Origin: Blastomussa wellsi
Lineage: Eukaryota; Cnidaria; Anthozoa; Scleractinia; Plerogyridae
DNA: 64,000 bases
Direction of reading: 5' to 3'
Assembly: GCA_947652115.1 (NCBI GenBank)
Contig: OX393569.1
Span: 7,515,794-7,579,793 of the forward strand
Shown here: piece by piece, positions 11,105 to 22,355 of the stretch
How the letters are laid out: every line of letters starts with the position of its first letter
Position numbering within the stretch: position 1 is the first letter of the stretch
Translations under genes and position numbers: made by a program
The notes under the pieces: generated by a model
Databases searched by the model: none
What the model was told of the DNA's origin: nothing
What the model saw: the letters and a program-made list of their open reading frames with translations, nothing else

Positions 11105-11625
11105 GACTGAAAAATGTGGGCCCTTAGCTTCATTTACAAATGCTAGGGCTATCAGCTGCCCCAGAGCTCTATATTCACCAGCCTCTAGAGCTTCATGGTT
11201 GTATGTCAATGTCATATTTGGTGGCGATCCTCTAGTCAGCTTACCTGCTGGTATACTAAGAAAGCAACTCTCTTGGCCCTCCTGTATCTACAGCACACTC
11301 TCCAATGAACTCAACAGGCATCTTGCATTTTGAAAGCCCACTAGTTTTCAACTCTTCCACCACATTTTTCCACACTCTTGACCGCTGGACATAAAAGTTA
11401 ATGTCACCGGGATTACCTGAGGTCAGTGACTTCTTTATCCTTTGCAAAGCCTCCAGAAATGTTGTGGGAGGGGGATCAAGTGTATGTTTTTCTGCACAAT
11501 GAAAAAGTACTTGATCATCTTCCTCATTCTACAGTTGTGCTGCAAACTCTCGGTCACGTCTTATCTGATCTGTTACTGCAGTGTCTCTAGAATCTATGTG
11601 ATGTAATTTATCAAAAGTATTATTA
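11105..11625 (-). pseudogene. HECT-like E3 ligase domain fragment, disrupted
   Basis: Read on the - strand, the frame is open from about 11625 and contains DSRDTAVTDQIRRDREFAAQ, then an in-frame TAG (about 11532), then HCAEKHTLDPPPTTFLEAL and the hallmark VEFIGECAVDTGGPRE at about 11300. A one-base loss follows, after which another frame carries MTLTYNHEALEAGEYRALG and QLIALAFVNEAKGPHF down to about 11108. GEx(x)xDxGGPRREFF at the start of a HECT domain, followed by a GQLIA-type helix, is typical of G2E3-like ligases, which are expanded in cnidarians. The C-terminal lobe with the catalytic Cys is absent. With a stop and at least one frameshift, this is a pseudogene. Confidence 0.7.
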
Positions 11626-12384
11626 TTTAAATTATTTTTTGGTACATAAGCGTTTTCATTTTAAATAAAAGTTGAAGAGCCTAAGAGACTAAGTGAATCA
11701 TTTAATCTCATTTATCCAACATTATTGCCATTTTCCAATCCAGTTGATGAGTGTCAAGCACTTATTACCAGAACGAAGGTCACTAACACCTGCTTTCAGT
11801 GTTACATGCATAGCTGCTATATTTGTACGTCCATCTTTTAGCATGTGTTGTTTGAAATGAGGCAATCAAAACCGATGCATGCCGGTGTTTGTTCCAAGTG
11901 AGCTCACAAGTTCAGAATGCTAGTGAGTAGGCTGTGATTACTGGACTTCGATCTGTCTTGTTTGTTGAGCATGTAGAAAGATAGAAGTCGAAAGATAGTC
12001 GCTACGCGTGTAGCACTGAAAGCAGGTGTAAATTATATGTACTAGTAACATTAGTTATGTTCATGTTACTGGTATGACGCCATGCCTGTTGGACTAGTTA
12101 AAAAGGTTTGGTCCTTTAATTCATGCACTAATTTAAAGATTCAACATTGTTTGCACTCACCGGAACCAGTTGCTGTTGATGATGAGGTGGGATACATGGT
12201 GCACAGCTGTTCTGGTGAGCTCTGAACTCATTGCAAGGAATGAGTAGAAAACACTTTAAACATTCCACTAAAAAGTAACCATTTGACTATAAGAATAATA
12301 AGAAGTAGTCTATATCTTAAACTGCAGTTCCTATTTAAAGATCTAGTTTTAAAAAAGAATGTTTTGTATAAAGCATTGAAGGGG

Positions 12385-12438
12385 AATTTCAAAACCTCCA
12401 CCAGCCTTGAGCTTTGGGCATTTCTCTTCCAGAAACTC
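12385..12438 (-). pseudogene. Possible upstream exon of the HECT-like relic
   Basis: An 18-codon open stretch reads EFLEEKCPKLKAGGGFEI, flanked by in-frame stops. A similar FPKL...GGFE segment is, as I recall it, found N-terminal to the HECT domain in related cnidarian proteins. It is on the same strand and on the expected 5' side. Support is weak. Confidence 0.3.
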
Positions 12439-12539
12439 CTATTTGGGAACCTACTCGTAACCTGCTCAATCCAGCTCTGCATTAAGTCTCACTTCTCGAT
12501 CAGTCAGGTGTTGTAGATTCATCTCTTCTTCCCAGAATA

Positions 12540-13150
12540 CTTATGTCGTGAGTCCAAGTCTCTGCTGGCTGGAAGTGCAGTGCATTGTAGCCTGTAACCT
12601 ATTCTTTTGGGTTTCTAACAGGTGTTGTCCAGGATCTTTGTCTTGACGTGCTTGACCGTGTACCATTTCGAAAACAAAGTCCCAGAAACGCCCTCATGCA
12701 AATGCAGCATCAAGCTTTGATATTGTAGTTGTCTATACATTGCAATTGCGCTATAAGCATCTCTCCAGGTTTACTGAACGGCAAGATTTGCTGTGAGCTA
12801 CCTTAATGTATTTATGCAAATATAAAATAGCCGGCTTGTCTAGATGATGATTATGTGAAATACTGGGCACTTATCTGTTGCACTGCTCTGATTACTTTGC
12901 TCACCCAGGTTACTTGACTTTACTTTGTAATTCACGATCTTAGCATTCATTTCGCTCGTTTCCACAATTCTGTTCGGCGTTGTTTCTAGATCACTAAGAG
13001 CCCTTCTAAAAAACCTCAGACGTTTTCTCCAAAAGATCGCTCTCTTTAGACATTTTCCAGAACCCTTTACTGTAAGATCGGAAAACGAACTTCTAGAAAC
13101 TCAGGAAAACATGGCGCCATCGACCGAGCATTCTTCTCAGCTGAGGAATC
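12540..13150. other. No supported feature
   Basis: No gene, RNA or clear repeat was recognised in this stretch. Confidence 0.4.
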
Positions 13151-13179
13151 ACGTGTTGCGATTCATCTTAGTAACGATC

Positions 13180-13490
13180 CATTCCCCGTGAGGTACGACA
13201 CACTTTTCATGTACAGTTCAACTGAAGTACGATGCATTTCTCTTGAGGTACGACATATTTCAATGTACGACCACCGTCCTGGTGGTACGACCCATTTCCC
13301 TTAAGGTACAATTGTTTCCCTGAAGGAGCAACCAATTTTCCTTAAGGTAAAACCCATTTCCCTCGAAGTACGACCAGTTTCTCATTTCCCTTAAGGTACG
13401 TCCATTTCCTTTGGAGTACGAGCCATTTCCCTTCCCCTATTTTCCATGAGGTATGATCAGCGGACACGATTCATTGCTGCCCTGGTACGA
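13180..13490 (+). repeat. Degenerate array of a GGTACGAC / CATTTCCCTT motif
   Basis: A motif close to CATTTCCCTTGAGGTACGAC recurs about ten times at irregular 20-40 bp spacing, with variants such as TTAAGGTACAA, CGAAGTACGACC and GGAGTACGAGCC. Copies are diverged and there is no open frame of interest. It looks like an old minisatellite. Confidence 0.65.
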
Positions 13491-13499
13491 TCCAGTTTC

Positions 13500-14760
13500 G
13501 AATTTGGTCCCAAATCCACCTCCAATCCATACACTCCAACCATGCAATGCAGTCTTAATTTTTTTTCTTTTGGTCGTTTGATGACCAAATTTCCATGCTC
13601 AATGTTGACAGTCCCATTTTAAAATTCGCCGTAAATTCTTTGAAATGTTTCCTTTCTGATGTCATGAACTAATACCCATGATTCCTAGCAAACTTGTTTT
13701 CCTTTAACTACAAATTCGGCAACATAGCCACCACTTTGATCATGTTTGCTGTGGCTTTCTCAAGTTCATTAATTATTCATGTACTCAACAGCCAGTTAGT
13801 GATGACTATTTAGGTCGGGTAGATGAAACTTGACACCCAATGAAACACCAGATCAAAATCATAAGGGTTTTGGTCTGAGATCAAACATGGTTTGTGATCC
13901 CAGCTCAAACACTTGCTTTTGTAATGAGATTTTTATGTACACTTCGTGAATCAGAAATAACGATAGCAACGATTCCTCAAATACAGATAGAGTTGGATAC
14001 CATGTACTAAACGGGCATCGGTCAGGGATATTCAAAATCCACACAACTATTTTGTATTCAAATAATACCAGAGTCGAGAGCTTCGCAACCTTGTGCAAAC
14101 CGTAATCTTGAAAAAACAGTTAATTAGCCTACTTGTTCTTATGCTTCGTTGACGGGCGATAGCTTTCTCGACCAAATTTTGTTCTTCGATACCGTTTTCG
14201 ACTCACCAAAATTTCCGTTGCTTCTTCCCTCATGGTCGGACGCTAATGAATCATACATGAAAACACGTTCTTGTCGAAAAGGACAAAAAAAAAAAATTCG
14301 CACTTCGTAAGTTCTTGCTGTTCATTTGAGAAGGCATGTCCAAAACGGTGTTTGGAACCCGTGATGTAGCACTCATTATTTTTTCTTTAAACTGTTTTAA
14401 AGTTGTTACTCTTTCAATCAAACTATTTCCTACAAACAAATAATCATCTCTGACTGCTGAAGTAGGCCGTGCTGACATGAATTGACTGTCAAGATATATT
14501 GTATATTTTCCACAGCATAACTCGCAGCTTTTTGCCAACTATGGTAGCTTTTTTGTGTGGATACATTTTTCTTGAACCACATTCCATTCCAGATTCCACA
14601 ATCTTTGTGGTAGTTAATAAATGGACGTTAGCTTGTTGTGGTACGTCCTGTAATCGACCACGAATTTCTTCATCACATTGTCAAATTTGGTGTTGGCTCA
14701 CTCGGCCGACCATAACAAAACAAAGCCAAAATGATTTCACGAAGACTTGCTTTCACGAAG
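13500..14760. other. No supported gene
   Basis: Short frames at 13859-14098, 14251-14538 and 14499-14810 have no recognisable content and no splice context. Confidence 0.4.
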
Positions 14761-14763
14761 TAA

Positions 14764-15435
14764 CAGGGTCCGAAATTAACTTTTTTATGCAGGCGCCAAG
14801 TGGCGACTGAACATTTTTTTCAGTCGCCAAATGAAAATATCTGGTCGCCAAAAAGGGGTTCGTAAAATTTTTGTCTCATCGCAAAACACGAAAACATTGA
14901 GTTCTGAAAAACGTTTCTTTAAGACTCGCATGTTTAAAGGCATTAAAATATCATATAGCTTACATTTCAGTTGAAAAGGAGTTTTCGTTGAATAGATACC
15001 TCTGTTACTTTGAAGACTGACCAATTGTTCGAAGCGTTCAAGAAGCCATGTACGAACAAGCGGCCATATTGTTCGTTCCAGGCCACTTCCGAACAAAATT
15101 GCGCCCACGGTATGGCTTTTAGACAAAACCGCTGAAAATATGGCGGCCGCTAAATACGTGGTTTACAACGTTGAAGGTCATCTAACGGGAATCTTACCTT
15201 TACTTTTAATCTTAATTACTTTCTGTAGAGATTAAAAACTTTGACAAGACAAGGGGTAAGTTTCTTGCTGAAATCAAACTCGAAATTTTTCGATCTAATT
15301 CCTTGGGCGCTCGTTCAAAACATTGACACAATGCTAAAATTTAGTCGCCTGTTGGCGACTAACCATGAAATTCTGGTCGCCCACACTCAATTTTCAGTCG
15401 CATTGGCGACCAGCTGGTCGCAATTTCGGACCCTG
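14764..15435. mobile_element. 672-bp inverted-repeat DNA element, CAGGG type
   Basis: The element begins CAGGGTCCGAAATT and ends with its exact reverse complement AATTTCGGACCCTG. AGTAA lies directly outside both ends, a 5-bp target duplication. Just inside the 14-bp termini, both sides carry several copies of GTCGCCA/TGGCGAC arranged as subterminal inverted motifs. The internal frame at 14785-15126 has no transposase motif, so the element is non-autonomous. A 5-bp duplication with CAGGG ends suggests a hAT-related group, but this is an inference. Confidence 0.85.
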
Positions 15436-16447
15436 AGTAAAAGTGCGAGCGAACCGATTCGAAACTTACAGAACCACGAACTTTAAATGAATTACATAAA
15501 GTAACTCAAGGCCACACTGTAGCCACAGAATTTTAATAACTAACCTTTATTCTATTCTGAAATTCTCGAAAACCAGATGAATTAATACAAAGTTCTGTCC
15601 ACTCGCTGTGCCTCGGCAGAACACGGCAAAAATAAACCGGCGATCCCGTCAACGAGTTTCACGTCAAACTTTGGAGTTTTCCCTTTACAGATTAATTCAG
15701 TACCGATTCATATTCATTTTGAAAACGAATTTGGTGATTCCCTCCCTATTTCTGAGAACTAGCAGCACCGAAGGCTGCAATCAGTTTGAGCAATTGAACT
15801 TGTTTTTGAAAGTTTTCTACTGAAGAGCGCGTGATGGCGTCATACTTCGTCACCGTGTTTCGATGAATATTTGGACCGCGAACATTAGCCAATGAGGGAG
15901 CGAGAATTTCTGCGGTTATGGTAAAATGTTGAATCGAAATCCAGTTCTGGAACTTATTTGATCTCCACAAAATCTGGCCTGTGTTTGTGTGATCCATCCT
16001 GCGTAGAACATTTTCAGAAGAGCTTTGTAATCATAAAGTGGTATGTTACTCCTTTTTCCAATTTCCTCCATAGAACATGATCCATACTTGGCTTTTTCCC
16101 TTGTTGCTTTGATAACATGACCAACCCTTGAGAGACTGGTTGAGAGCCAACCCTTGAGAGACTGGTTGTAACAGAAGTTCAAAGTTCAAGTGCTTAAGTC
16201 AACAAAAACTTTCTTTCCAATAAATTGTGGGGAAGGAATTTCATGGCAACCTGGCAAATAAATCAATCGTATGTTAAATACTGAACGCGCTGGTTAGAGT
16301 TTTTGTATTCAGTAGGCTTGTTGTGTGTACATGTGCAGTGTATTCACATGCAGGCTTACCATCTTCTGTTTGGGCGGCAAACCGTGCTTTTAACTGGAGT
16401 TGTGGGTATTACAATTGGCCTTCGTAGTCTAGAGTGGGTGTTTAGGG
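15436..16447. other. No supported gene; one short duplication
   Basis: At about 16122-16170 a 24-bp unit containing CAACCCTTGAGAGACTGGTT is duplicated in tandem. The frames 15746-15997 and 15916-16182 on the - strand are unrecognised. Confidence 0.4.
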
Positions 16448-16616
16448 TAATGGGCCCTTTTGCACGACCCAGTCACATGGTACAAAATAACACCCTGGTG
16501 GTGGGCAAGTTACGCACTGGGACATCCAAAACAAAGCCACTTCATGTCCCAGAGCACAGCTTGCCCACCAGCAAGGTGTTTATTTGTCTCATGTAACTGG
16601 GTCAAAGGGCCCATTA
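16448..16616. mobile_element. 169-bp foldback element
   Basis: The ends TAATGGGCCCTTT and AAAGGGCCCATTA are inverted copies. Pairing continues inward through TGACCCAG/CTGGGTC, a TTTTGTNNCATG-like block and the CACCCTGGTGGTGGGCAAG / CTTGCCCACCAGCAAGGTG block, so most of the element can fold into one hairpin. The terminal TAA/TTA may be a 3-bp target duplication. Confidence 0.7.
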
Positions 16617-18205
16617 GGGGTTTTAAAACTTATGAAAGTGAATTAATGTACTGGGGTCGCTTAGGTGACGGCATTCTGTGTTTATTTGGTCGATTTTGTA
16701 GGGTCCATAAATATTTAACCTCCCCCCCCCCCCCTTGGATTCAAGATGCTGCACGTATACACCTGTCTGTTAAACACACTCACAAAGCGCCGAATAACAG
16801 CCGGTCATTTGACAATGTCCAATGAAAATGCCACAGACTGGAGTCGGACATGATGTTCACACAAATTAAACACCAAATAACAAAAATGTTTAAAGTTTAA
16901 TTCACATGTTTTAACTTCTACAAAAGAAACACAGCATGTAATTGAGTCTGACCACATTTCTGTTTTTCTGTCATGTCTGACCGAAATGTTGACTTGGCCA
17001 GAAATTGTTTTGTCATTGTTCAAAGAGAGAAACGCTATTTACAGCAATACAGTCATAACGTTTTGTGGCTATAAATTATAACATGTTTACACCATGACAT
17101 TTGCCTTGAAGACATGGAATATTAATTTTAAGAATTTGCCTTACTCAAATAGGATAAATGTTCACCCATGAGCTAGAACGAAAAGAAAATGTAAGTTCAT
17201 AAAATGAGGTCTGACATAAGTGTAAAGATGGCGCCAGATCGAATAACATCAACAATTTCAACAGATGTGCAACAACAAAATCTTCGTGCAGCAATCAAGT
17301 TACTTGACAAAACAAACGCAAATTTATCATAGTTTCAAGCGGTATTTTTTAAGTAGAAAAATGCTACGTACTTCAAATTTTCAATAACTCAATGAAGAGC
17401 CCATTCAATCGGCGTTCACTATGCGGCCGTCAACTGAACTTTAAATTCACTTTACTCGGCATCGAAACGGTGGAAGCAGCGTTCATACAGGTCATGGAAA
17501 ACCGGGAAAGTAATGCAATTTTAAATTTCATTTTCCAGAAAGTCATGGAGTTTGAGTGTGCGTAATGGAAAGTTATGTTTATATAGTACATAATCAGTTA
17601 GGTTTTTTCGTGAAGAGTTTGTAAAAGCACACCCAAAATGAAAGATGATTTGCAAGAAAATGCTCAAATTAAGGCCATGGGAAACGTGGGGAAGTCGTGG
17701 AAAAGGTCATGGAAAGTCATGGTATTTCAAAACAGTACGAACTCTGTCAAGGGGAATAAACTCTGCCGCTGATCAAAAAATATGATGTGAGAATGACTCT
17801 ACAAACATGTAGGTGTATGAGTACTACTGATACAATAATGGTAAGAGGATATCACCCAGGCGAAGCGCAGCAAAGCATGATCTTAACTTATGTACATGTG
17901 TGTGTTTTTCCACATTCCCAGTACCAGTCGTGAATCTAGATTGAATGATGATGGTCCTGGGTTGCATTGGAATTTGTTGTTGCGGCTTCACCTCGGTGCT
18001 CTTTGTGGTGTCTTCTTTCAAAAGAGATTCAGTAAAAAGGTCTGTTCACAAATCCTTTAAAACGAAGAAGTTTGGCAACAGGGCATGCATAAATGGTTAA
18101 ATTCCCCACAGTTTATTCCTGCCAGGATCAGCAAGAATTGGAAAACAATTTGCAACATTTTGAGATATGTATCTGTTGGTATGGTGTTTAGACGCAATGG
18201 ACCTG
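16617..18205. other. No supported gene; scattered short repeats
   Basis: The stretch holds a poly-C run (about 16722-16734) and a region (17480-17725) with repeated GTCATGGAAA/AAAGTCATGG phrases. No coding content was recognised. Confidence 0.4.
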
Positions 18206-18495
18206 CAGGGACGGCGGAGCCGGGGGGGTGCTTTTACGACAATGACATTTTTTTGTTTTAGTACAAGGTTCGTATTTCCAAAATTTCCAAAATATTGCTG
18301 TAGCAAAAAAAGTACCTGTCATTTCACACTTATCCAGGTTGTCTTTTTTTAATAAGTATATTATGGAGAACGTTGAAAATACCATTTCCGAGCCTCTAGA
18401 TTTCAAAGACACCCCTAGAAAGTTGCACCACCGGCGCTCATTTTCAAGCCCCCCCCCCCACCCCCCCCACTTTCAAATACGCTCCGCCGTCCCTG
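18206..18495. mobile_element. 290-bp inverted-repeat DNA element, CAGGG type
   Basis: The left end CAGGGACGGCGGAGC (18206-18220) and the right end GCTCCGCCGTCCCTG (18481-18495) are perfect 15-bp inverted repeats. ACCTG flanks both sides as a 5-bp target duplication. The interior contains G- and C-homopolymer runs and no coding frame, so it is a non-autonomous miniature element. Confidence 0.85.
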
Positions 18496-18740
18496 ACCTG
18501 CAGTGTTTCATGGTCACTTACAGGGACACTGTCACTGTATTTTGGCGTCATTTTAAAATGCTGAAATATGTTCCTGTATCAATGGAAACTCAAAAATAAT
18601 GGCGTAGTTTTGTTCACTAGGACCATATCACTACATCTGGAAAGAGCGCTATAGAAATTTTTAATTTACTATTTATTACTACACTGAAACCGTTTATTGC
18701 CGCCTATCACTTAGGATGGCAAGGATGGAAATGGATTGAA

Positions 18741-18932
18741 ATTTGAAAAAACTAGCCAGTGTTTTTTTCAAATTCTAGAGCCAGAATTTCATTATGACCA
18801 CCATTCGTTTGATATCTTCCCGTTAGTCCAATTTGAAAAAACTAGCCAGTGTTTTTTTTTTAAATTCTAGAGCCAGAATTTAATTATGGTTTGCTCTCTG
18901 AGCCACCATTCGTTTGATATCTTCCCGTTAGT
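18741..18932 (+). repeat. Tandem duplication, about 90 bp
   Basis: Two adjacent copies begin ATTTGAAAAAACTAGCCAGT and end GATATCTTCCCGTTAGT. The second copy carries a short insertion (about 12-15 bp near GGTTTGCTCTCTG) and a longer T run. They are otherwise nearly identical, so the duplication is recent. Confidence 0.85.
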
Positions 18933-18935
18933 ACG

Positions 18936-21900
18936 AGTAAATGTACCAGGTTATGACTTTAGCAACGAATGAAGCGGAAAACAGCAAAACCCTTTTGGCA
19001 GTGCGCCTTTAAGGAGTAAAGAAACTCCCCGATTCAACCAAGCTAAGGTTCGACATACACAAACGGACTGAACTCAATAATTCATTTCGGTCGTACAGTT
19101 ACATCATCGATACTACAGGAGTCATGATTACTAAATCAGTAGGGCAGTAGACGTTTATGATTATTATATTTCACTTTGTTCATTGCTAAGGCCAGGTCTA
19201 GTCAAGCTTTCAACCCAGGAACAGTACAAACCGTTTAGACATCTTAGGTAATTCTAGCTAAAGAATTATTTTATGCCGGACCCCGAACAATTCCGCGCAT
19301 TCAACAACCTACCGGGTTTAGCATTCGCAATGATTTGTTCGTATGAAGGTTTAGACACCGGAATCTTCGGTGACATTTTGGCTTGTTTGGCGAACGCTTT
19401 GGTGAAATCAGTAAAAAACGATGCATGTTTAATAAACGCTTTAATAAACGCCGGACCTCGAATAAACGCCAAGTCTGTAAGGCGGAGTTTTAAATAAACG
19501 CCGTCTAATCGTGCTTTTTTACCATGCACTGGAAGGTCTCATTCAAAATCAGCAGTTTCACATCGTCAGTGAAGTCGAAATATGGAAGAAGAATCCCTGG
19601 GGTCAACTGCCATTGATTAGAGTCAATTCAGTTTAACTTGTGTACGAAGCCCTTCATTTAAGTTAATGTATAGAGCCTTTTCACTCAAATGACAAGCGGC
19701 CATATTGGATTACTGAAACAAAAGACGATGTTTGCATGAAAATAGAGTTCGATTCCCGGAGATTTAGTTCGGTGCGCCGTTTCTTTGTTTTGGAAAACTA
19801 ATATATAGCTGCCTTGACGTCATGTGAGAACGCTCTATTTTGCCGTCTGTATACGGCGCTGCAATTGACATATGGCGGATTTTTCCTGGTCTTCATTATC
19901 AGAATCGCGTTGGGCACATGGGCGATTGTTAGAGAATGAGCATGCATGTTGTCTTCGTCCATTTTAGATAATCCATCAATTCTTTTTCACTCATCGACGC
20001 CGTATTCAAATTGGCAACACGGGCAACGGTTTTCAGTCCGAAGAATTATTATTGTTGTAAAATGAAAACTTACGATCGATCATTTGATTAACTATCGGTA
20101 AAACAAAAGGTATGATTTTGTAAAGCAACCATAATTTACAATAGAGAATTTAAAGAAATAATATAATTATAAAAAACAGACGAGATCGACATTCGCGTTT
20201 CATTTTCATGTAATGTTGTTGCCGGTGGCTGGCTGAGTCGCCTTGGGCTCGCCTCGCTGCGGCTGCTATAAAGCCAAACGAAAGTAAAAAGCAGCGTAAC
20301 ATCTGCATTTTGACTTCTCGTTTTTTTTTATCATATAAACAAGGCGTGGCAGATACGTTATAATTTATTGACGTCGTACAAGCGTAGTTGGCTGAAGCGA
20401 GGATTTGAATATTAATGCCCCTCTGGTCTCGAGGGCCGATTCGCTGCCTTAGCAGTGTTGTGTCTGAATTTAGGTGCTTGTTTGGTTAAAAACTGAAATC
20501 AAGACCAGTAGGATTGTGTTATTTAAATATAAGTTGCAGGCATTCAGTATGTGTCGCGACGGTCATAAATTTAAAGTCACTTTGAAAAGGTTACAACCTC
20601 TCCAGTGCGAATTGGACTTACTGGATGGTAAAAATGAAGGCAAAAGTTTGTCTTCAAATGAAAGCTCAGCGTTGAAATATCCCACCGTCTATTTATGAAC
20701 AACTTGATGTAGGATCTTAAACAAAGAATCAACAGCTTTCCATATATTAAGACAAACAAACACCACCAAGCCACGGTTTTCTTAATTCTTTTTTTCTCTC
20801 TCGTCCAACTGAGCATGCACTATTAACATAACTTTCAGTTACATTTTGCCCCTGGGAACAAATGTACCACGTCTACTTTTAATTTCAATGTTTCACGGGA
20901 GGTTTTGATGTTTACTGTCAGCTTTCAATGCACCTGGCAGGGAGGGTGGACTTAAGGAAAATAGCAAATCCTCTCTGAAGGTTGTTCGTAAATTATGAAT
21001 TTTCACCAGCAGCTGTTGGCGGCTTTTCAACATTCAGACGCTGAATTTTTCGCTTTGGTTTCTCCAGGTCTCAAAAATAATTCTTCAATTAATGTCTATG
21101 TTTTTTTTTAAGTATTTCAGATTTTGTGCGGCTAGGAATTTTTTTGGTTTGCAACGGGAAAAATTTATTTTTCAACTTAGAAATTATATTCATGTGACTT
21201 TATTAAATATTCCGGATGGCCCTTCTTGGCGTTTGGACTGTACTTGATTAACACAATGCCAGAAATGAGATAACAGCAGTCAAATACAAATCCTCACAAA
21301 TCGGTCGATATCTACGACATGGCATCGAGACAGGAAAACATAATTCTTTCGGGGCAGAAACTGTCTTTTTGGTGATAGATGATTGTTAATGCTGCAGGTA
21401 AATTTCGTAAGACAAAACAACTTCCTTCGAAGTTATCTTTGCTAATTTATGGTTGTTTTTAACAATCTAATCCACAGAAATCAAATCGAAATCCTCTCGG
21501 ATAACAATCTCGCCGCGGCCGACTTGTGAAATTCTATTTTCCAGCAGCAAGTAAAAATCCTGAAAGGAAATTGATATTTTTGTAAAATGAATGACTTGCC
21601 CCCTCTGAGGGGTGATTTGAGCCGCCACTCAAAGCCGTTGTCTTGTTATGGCGTCATTTGACAGTATAATTTTCGTTGACAGTTAATTTTCTATTCCGAG
21701 CCGCCAGAAGATCTCAAGCCATAACTCATTAGCATACTGCTTGAAATAGGCGGACTTGTTTTGTTTACAAAGTGTTTCACCTTTCGAAAAAATGCTCACT
21801 TTAATTTTTAGTCGCCGAAGACCTTTGAATTCGCCCCACCGAAATTCAAGGTCCGTTACGACAAAGGTCAAATAACGCGGGGAAGCTCGTTTTGAGGGAA

Positions 21901-21950
21901 GCTCACTTTTGGCCGAGGCGATAAATCTATTGTTTTTCTCGTACTTTGAG
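18936..21950. other. Intergenic, no supported gene
   Basis: No coding frame is convincing. A block at 19430-19500 repeats AATAAACGC phrases and may be a decayed element. A TGACGTCATGTGA-type sequence at about 19816 also recurs at 36048 (TGACGTCATGTGA), so it is probably a dispersed repeat and not a regulatory site. Confidence 0.4.
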
Positions 21951-21954
21951 ATTG

Positions 21955-21962
21955 TGACGTCA
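21955..21962. promoter_or_regulatory. Consensus cAMP response element (CRE)
   Basis: A perfect palindromic TGACGTCA lies 350 bp upstream of the start codon of the PKA regulatory-subunit gene and 16 bp before a TATA-like box. CREB-family factors bind this sequence in animals, so cAMP feedback on the gene is plausible. This is an inference from position only. Confidence 0.5.
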
Positions 21963-21977
21963 GCTGTTTTGAGGAAT

Positions 21978-21983
21978 TATAAT
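21978..21983 (+). promoter_or_regulatory. TATA-like box
   Basis: TATAAT within AATTATAATG, just downstream of the CRE. If used, transcription would start near 22005-22015 and the 5' leader would be about 300 nt. Confidence 0.3.
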
Positions 21984-22256
21984 GCGAGCAGGATAATGAA
22001 ACTCGCTAAAAAGGAGTGACAGCTGGTTAAATTCAAACCGCATAAACAGCATAAGACTTTTCTTTCGAAAATCTCCTTGAAGACGGAGATTTTCATGTAG
22101 TTAATTTAATAAGAGCTTTTTAGAAAGGACACCGGATAAGAAAGAAGTCAAGCTAACACAAAGAGCATTCGATTATTGGCGGATCGGGTCTTTACCTTGG
22201 TGTCGGTTCTCCAACGCTTAAGGTTTGGACGCGTTGCCTAGAGGCGAGAACAAGAG

Positions 22257-22355
22257 ATGTGTAAACTCGAAGGCGACGTCGAAAACGCGAGCAGAAAATC
22301 GATATCGGAGAATGGAAACCACCGTGCAGTTTTCTATTCCCCCAGGGCTAACTGA
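22257..22355 (+). other. Upstream ORF overlapping the PKA-R start
   Basis: An ATG at 22257 opens a 32-codon frame that ends at a TGA (22353-22355), 44 nt past the main start and out of frame with it. The uORF start has G at -3; the main start has A at -3 and G at +4, the stronger context. Such an arrangement could lower translation of the main frame. Confidence 0.4.

Noticed and set aside
11243..11250. Splice donor inside the HECT-like fragment (CAG|GTAAGC)
   Set aside because: HECT-like coding sequence resumes within about 20 bp, too close for an intron; a frameshift in a contiguous exon explains it better.
19816..19828. Second cAMP response element
   Set aside because: The TGACGTCATGTGA phrase recurs at 36048 in similar context, so it belongs to a dispersed repeat.
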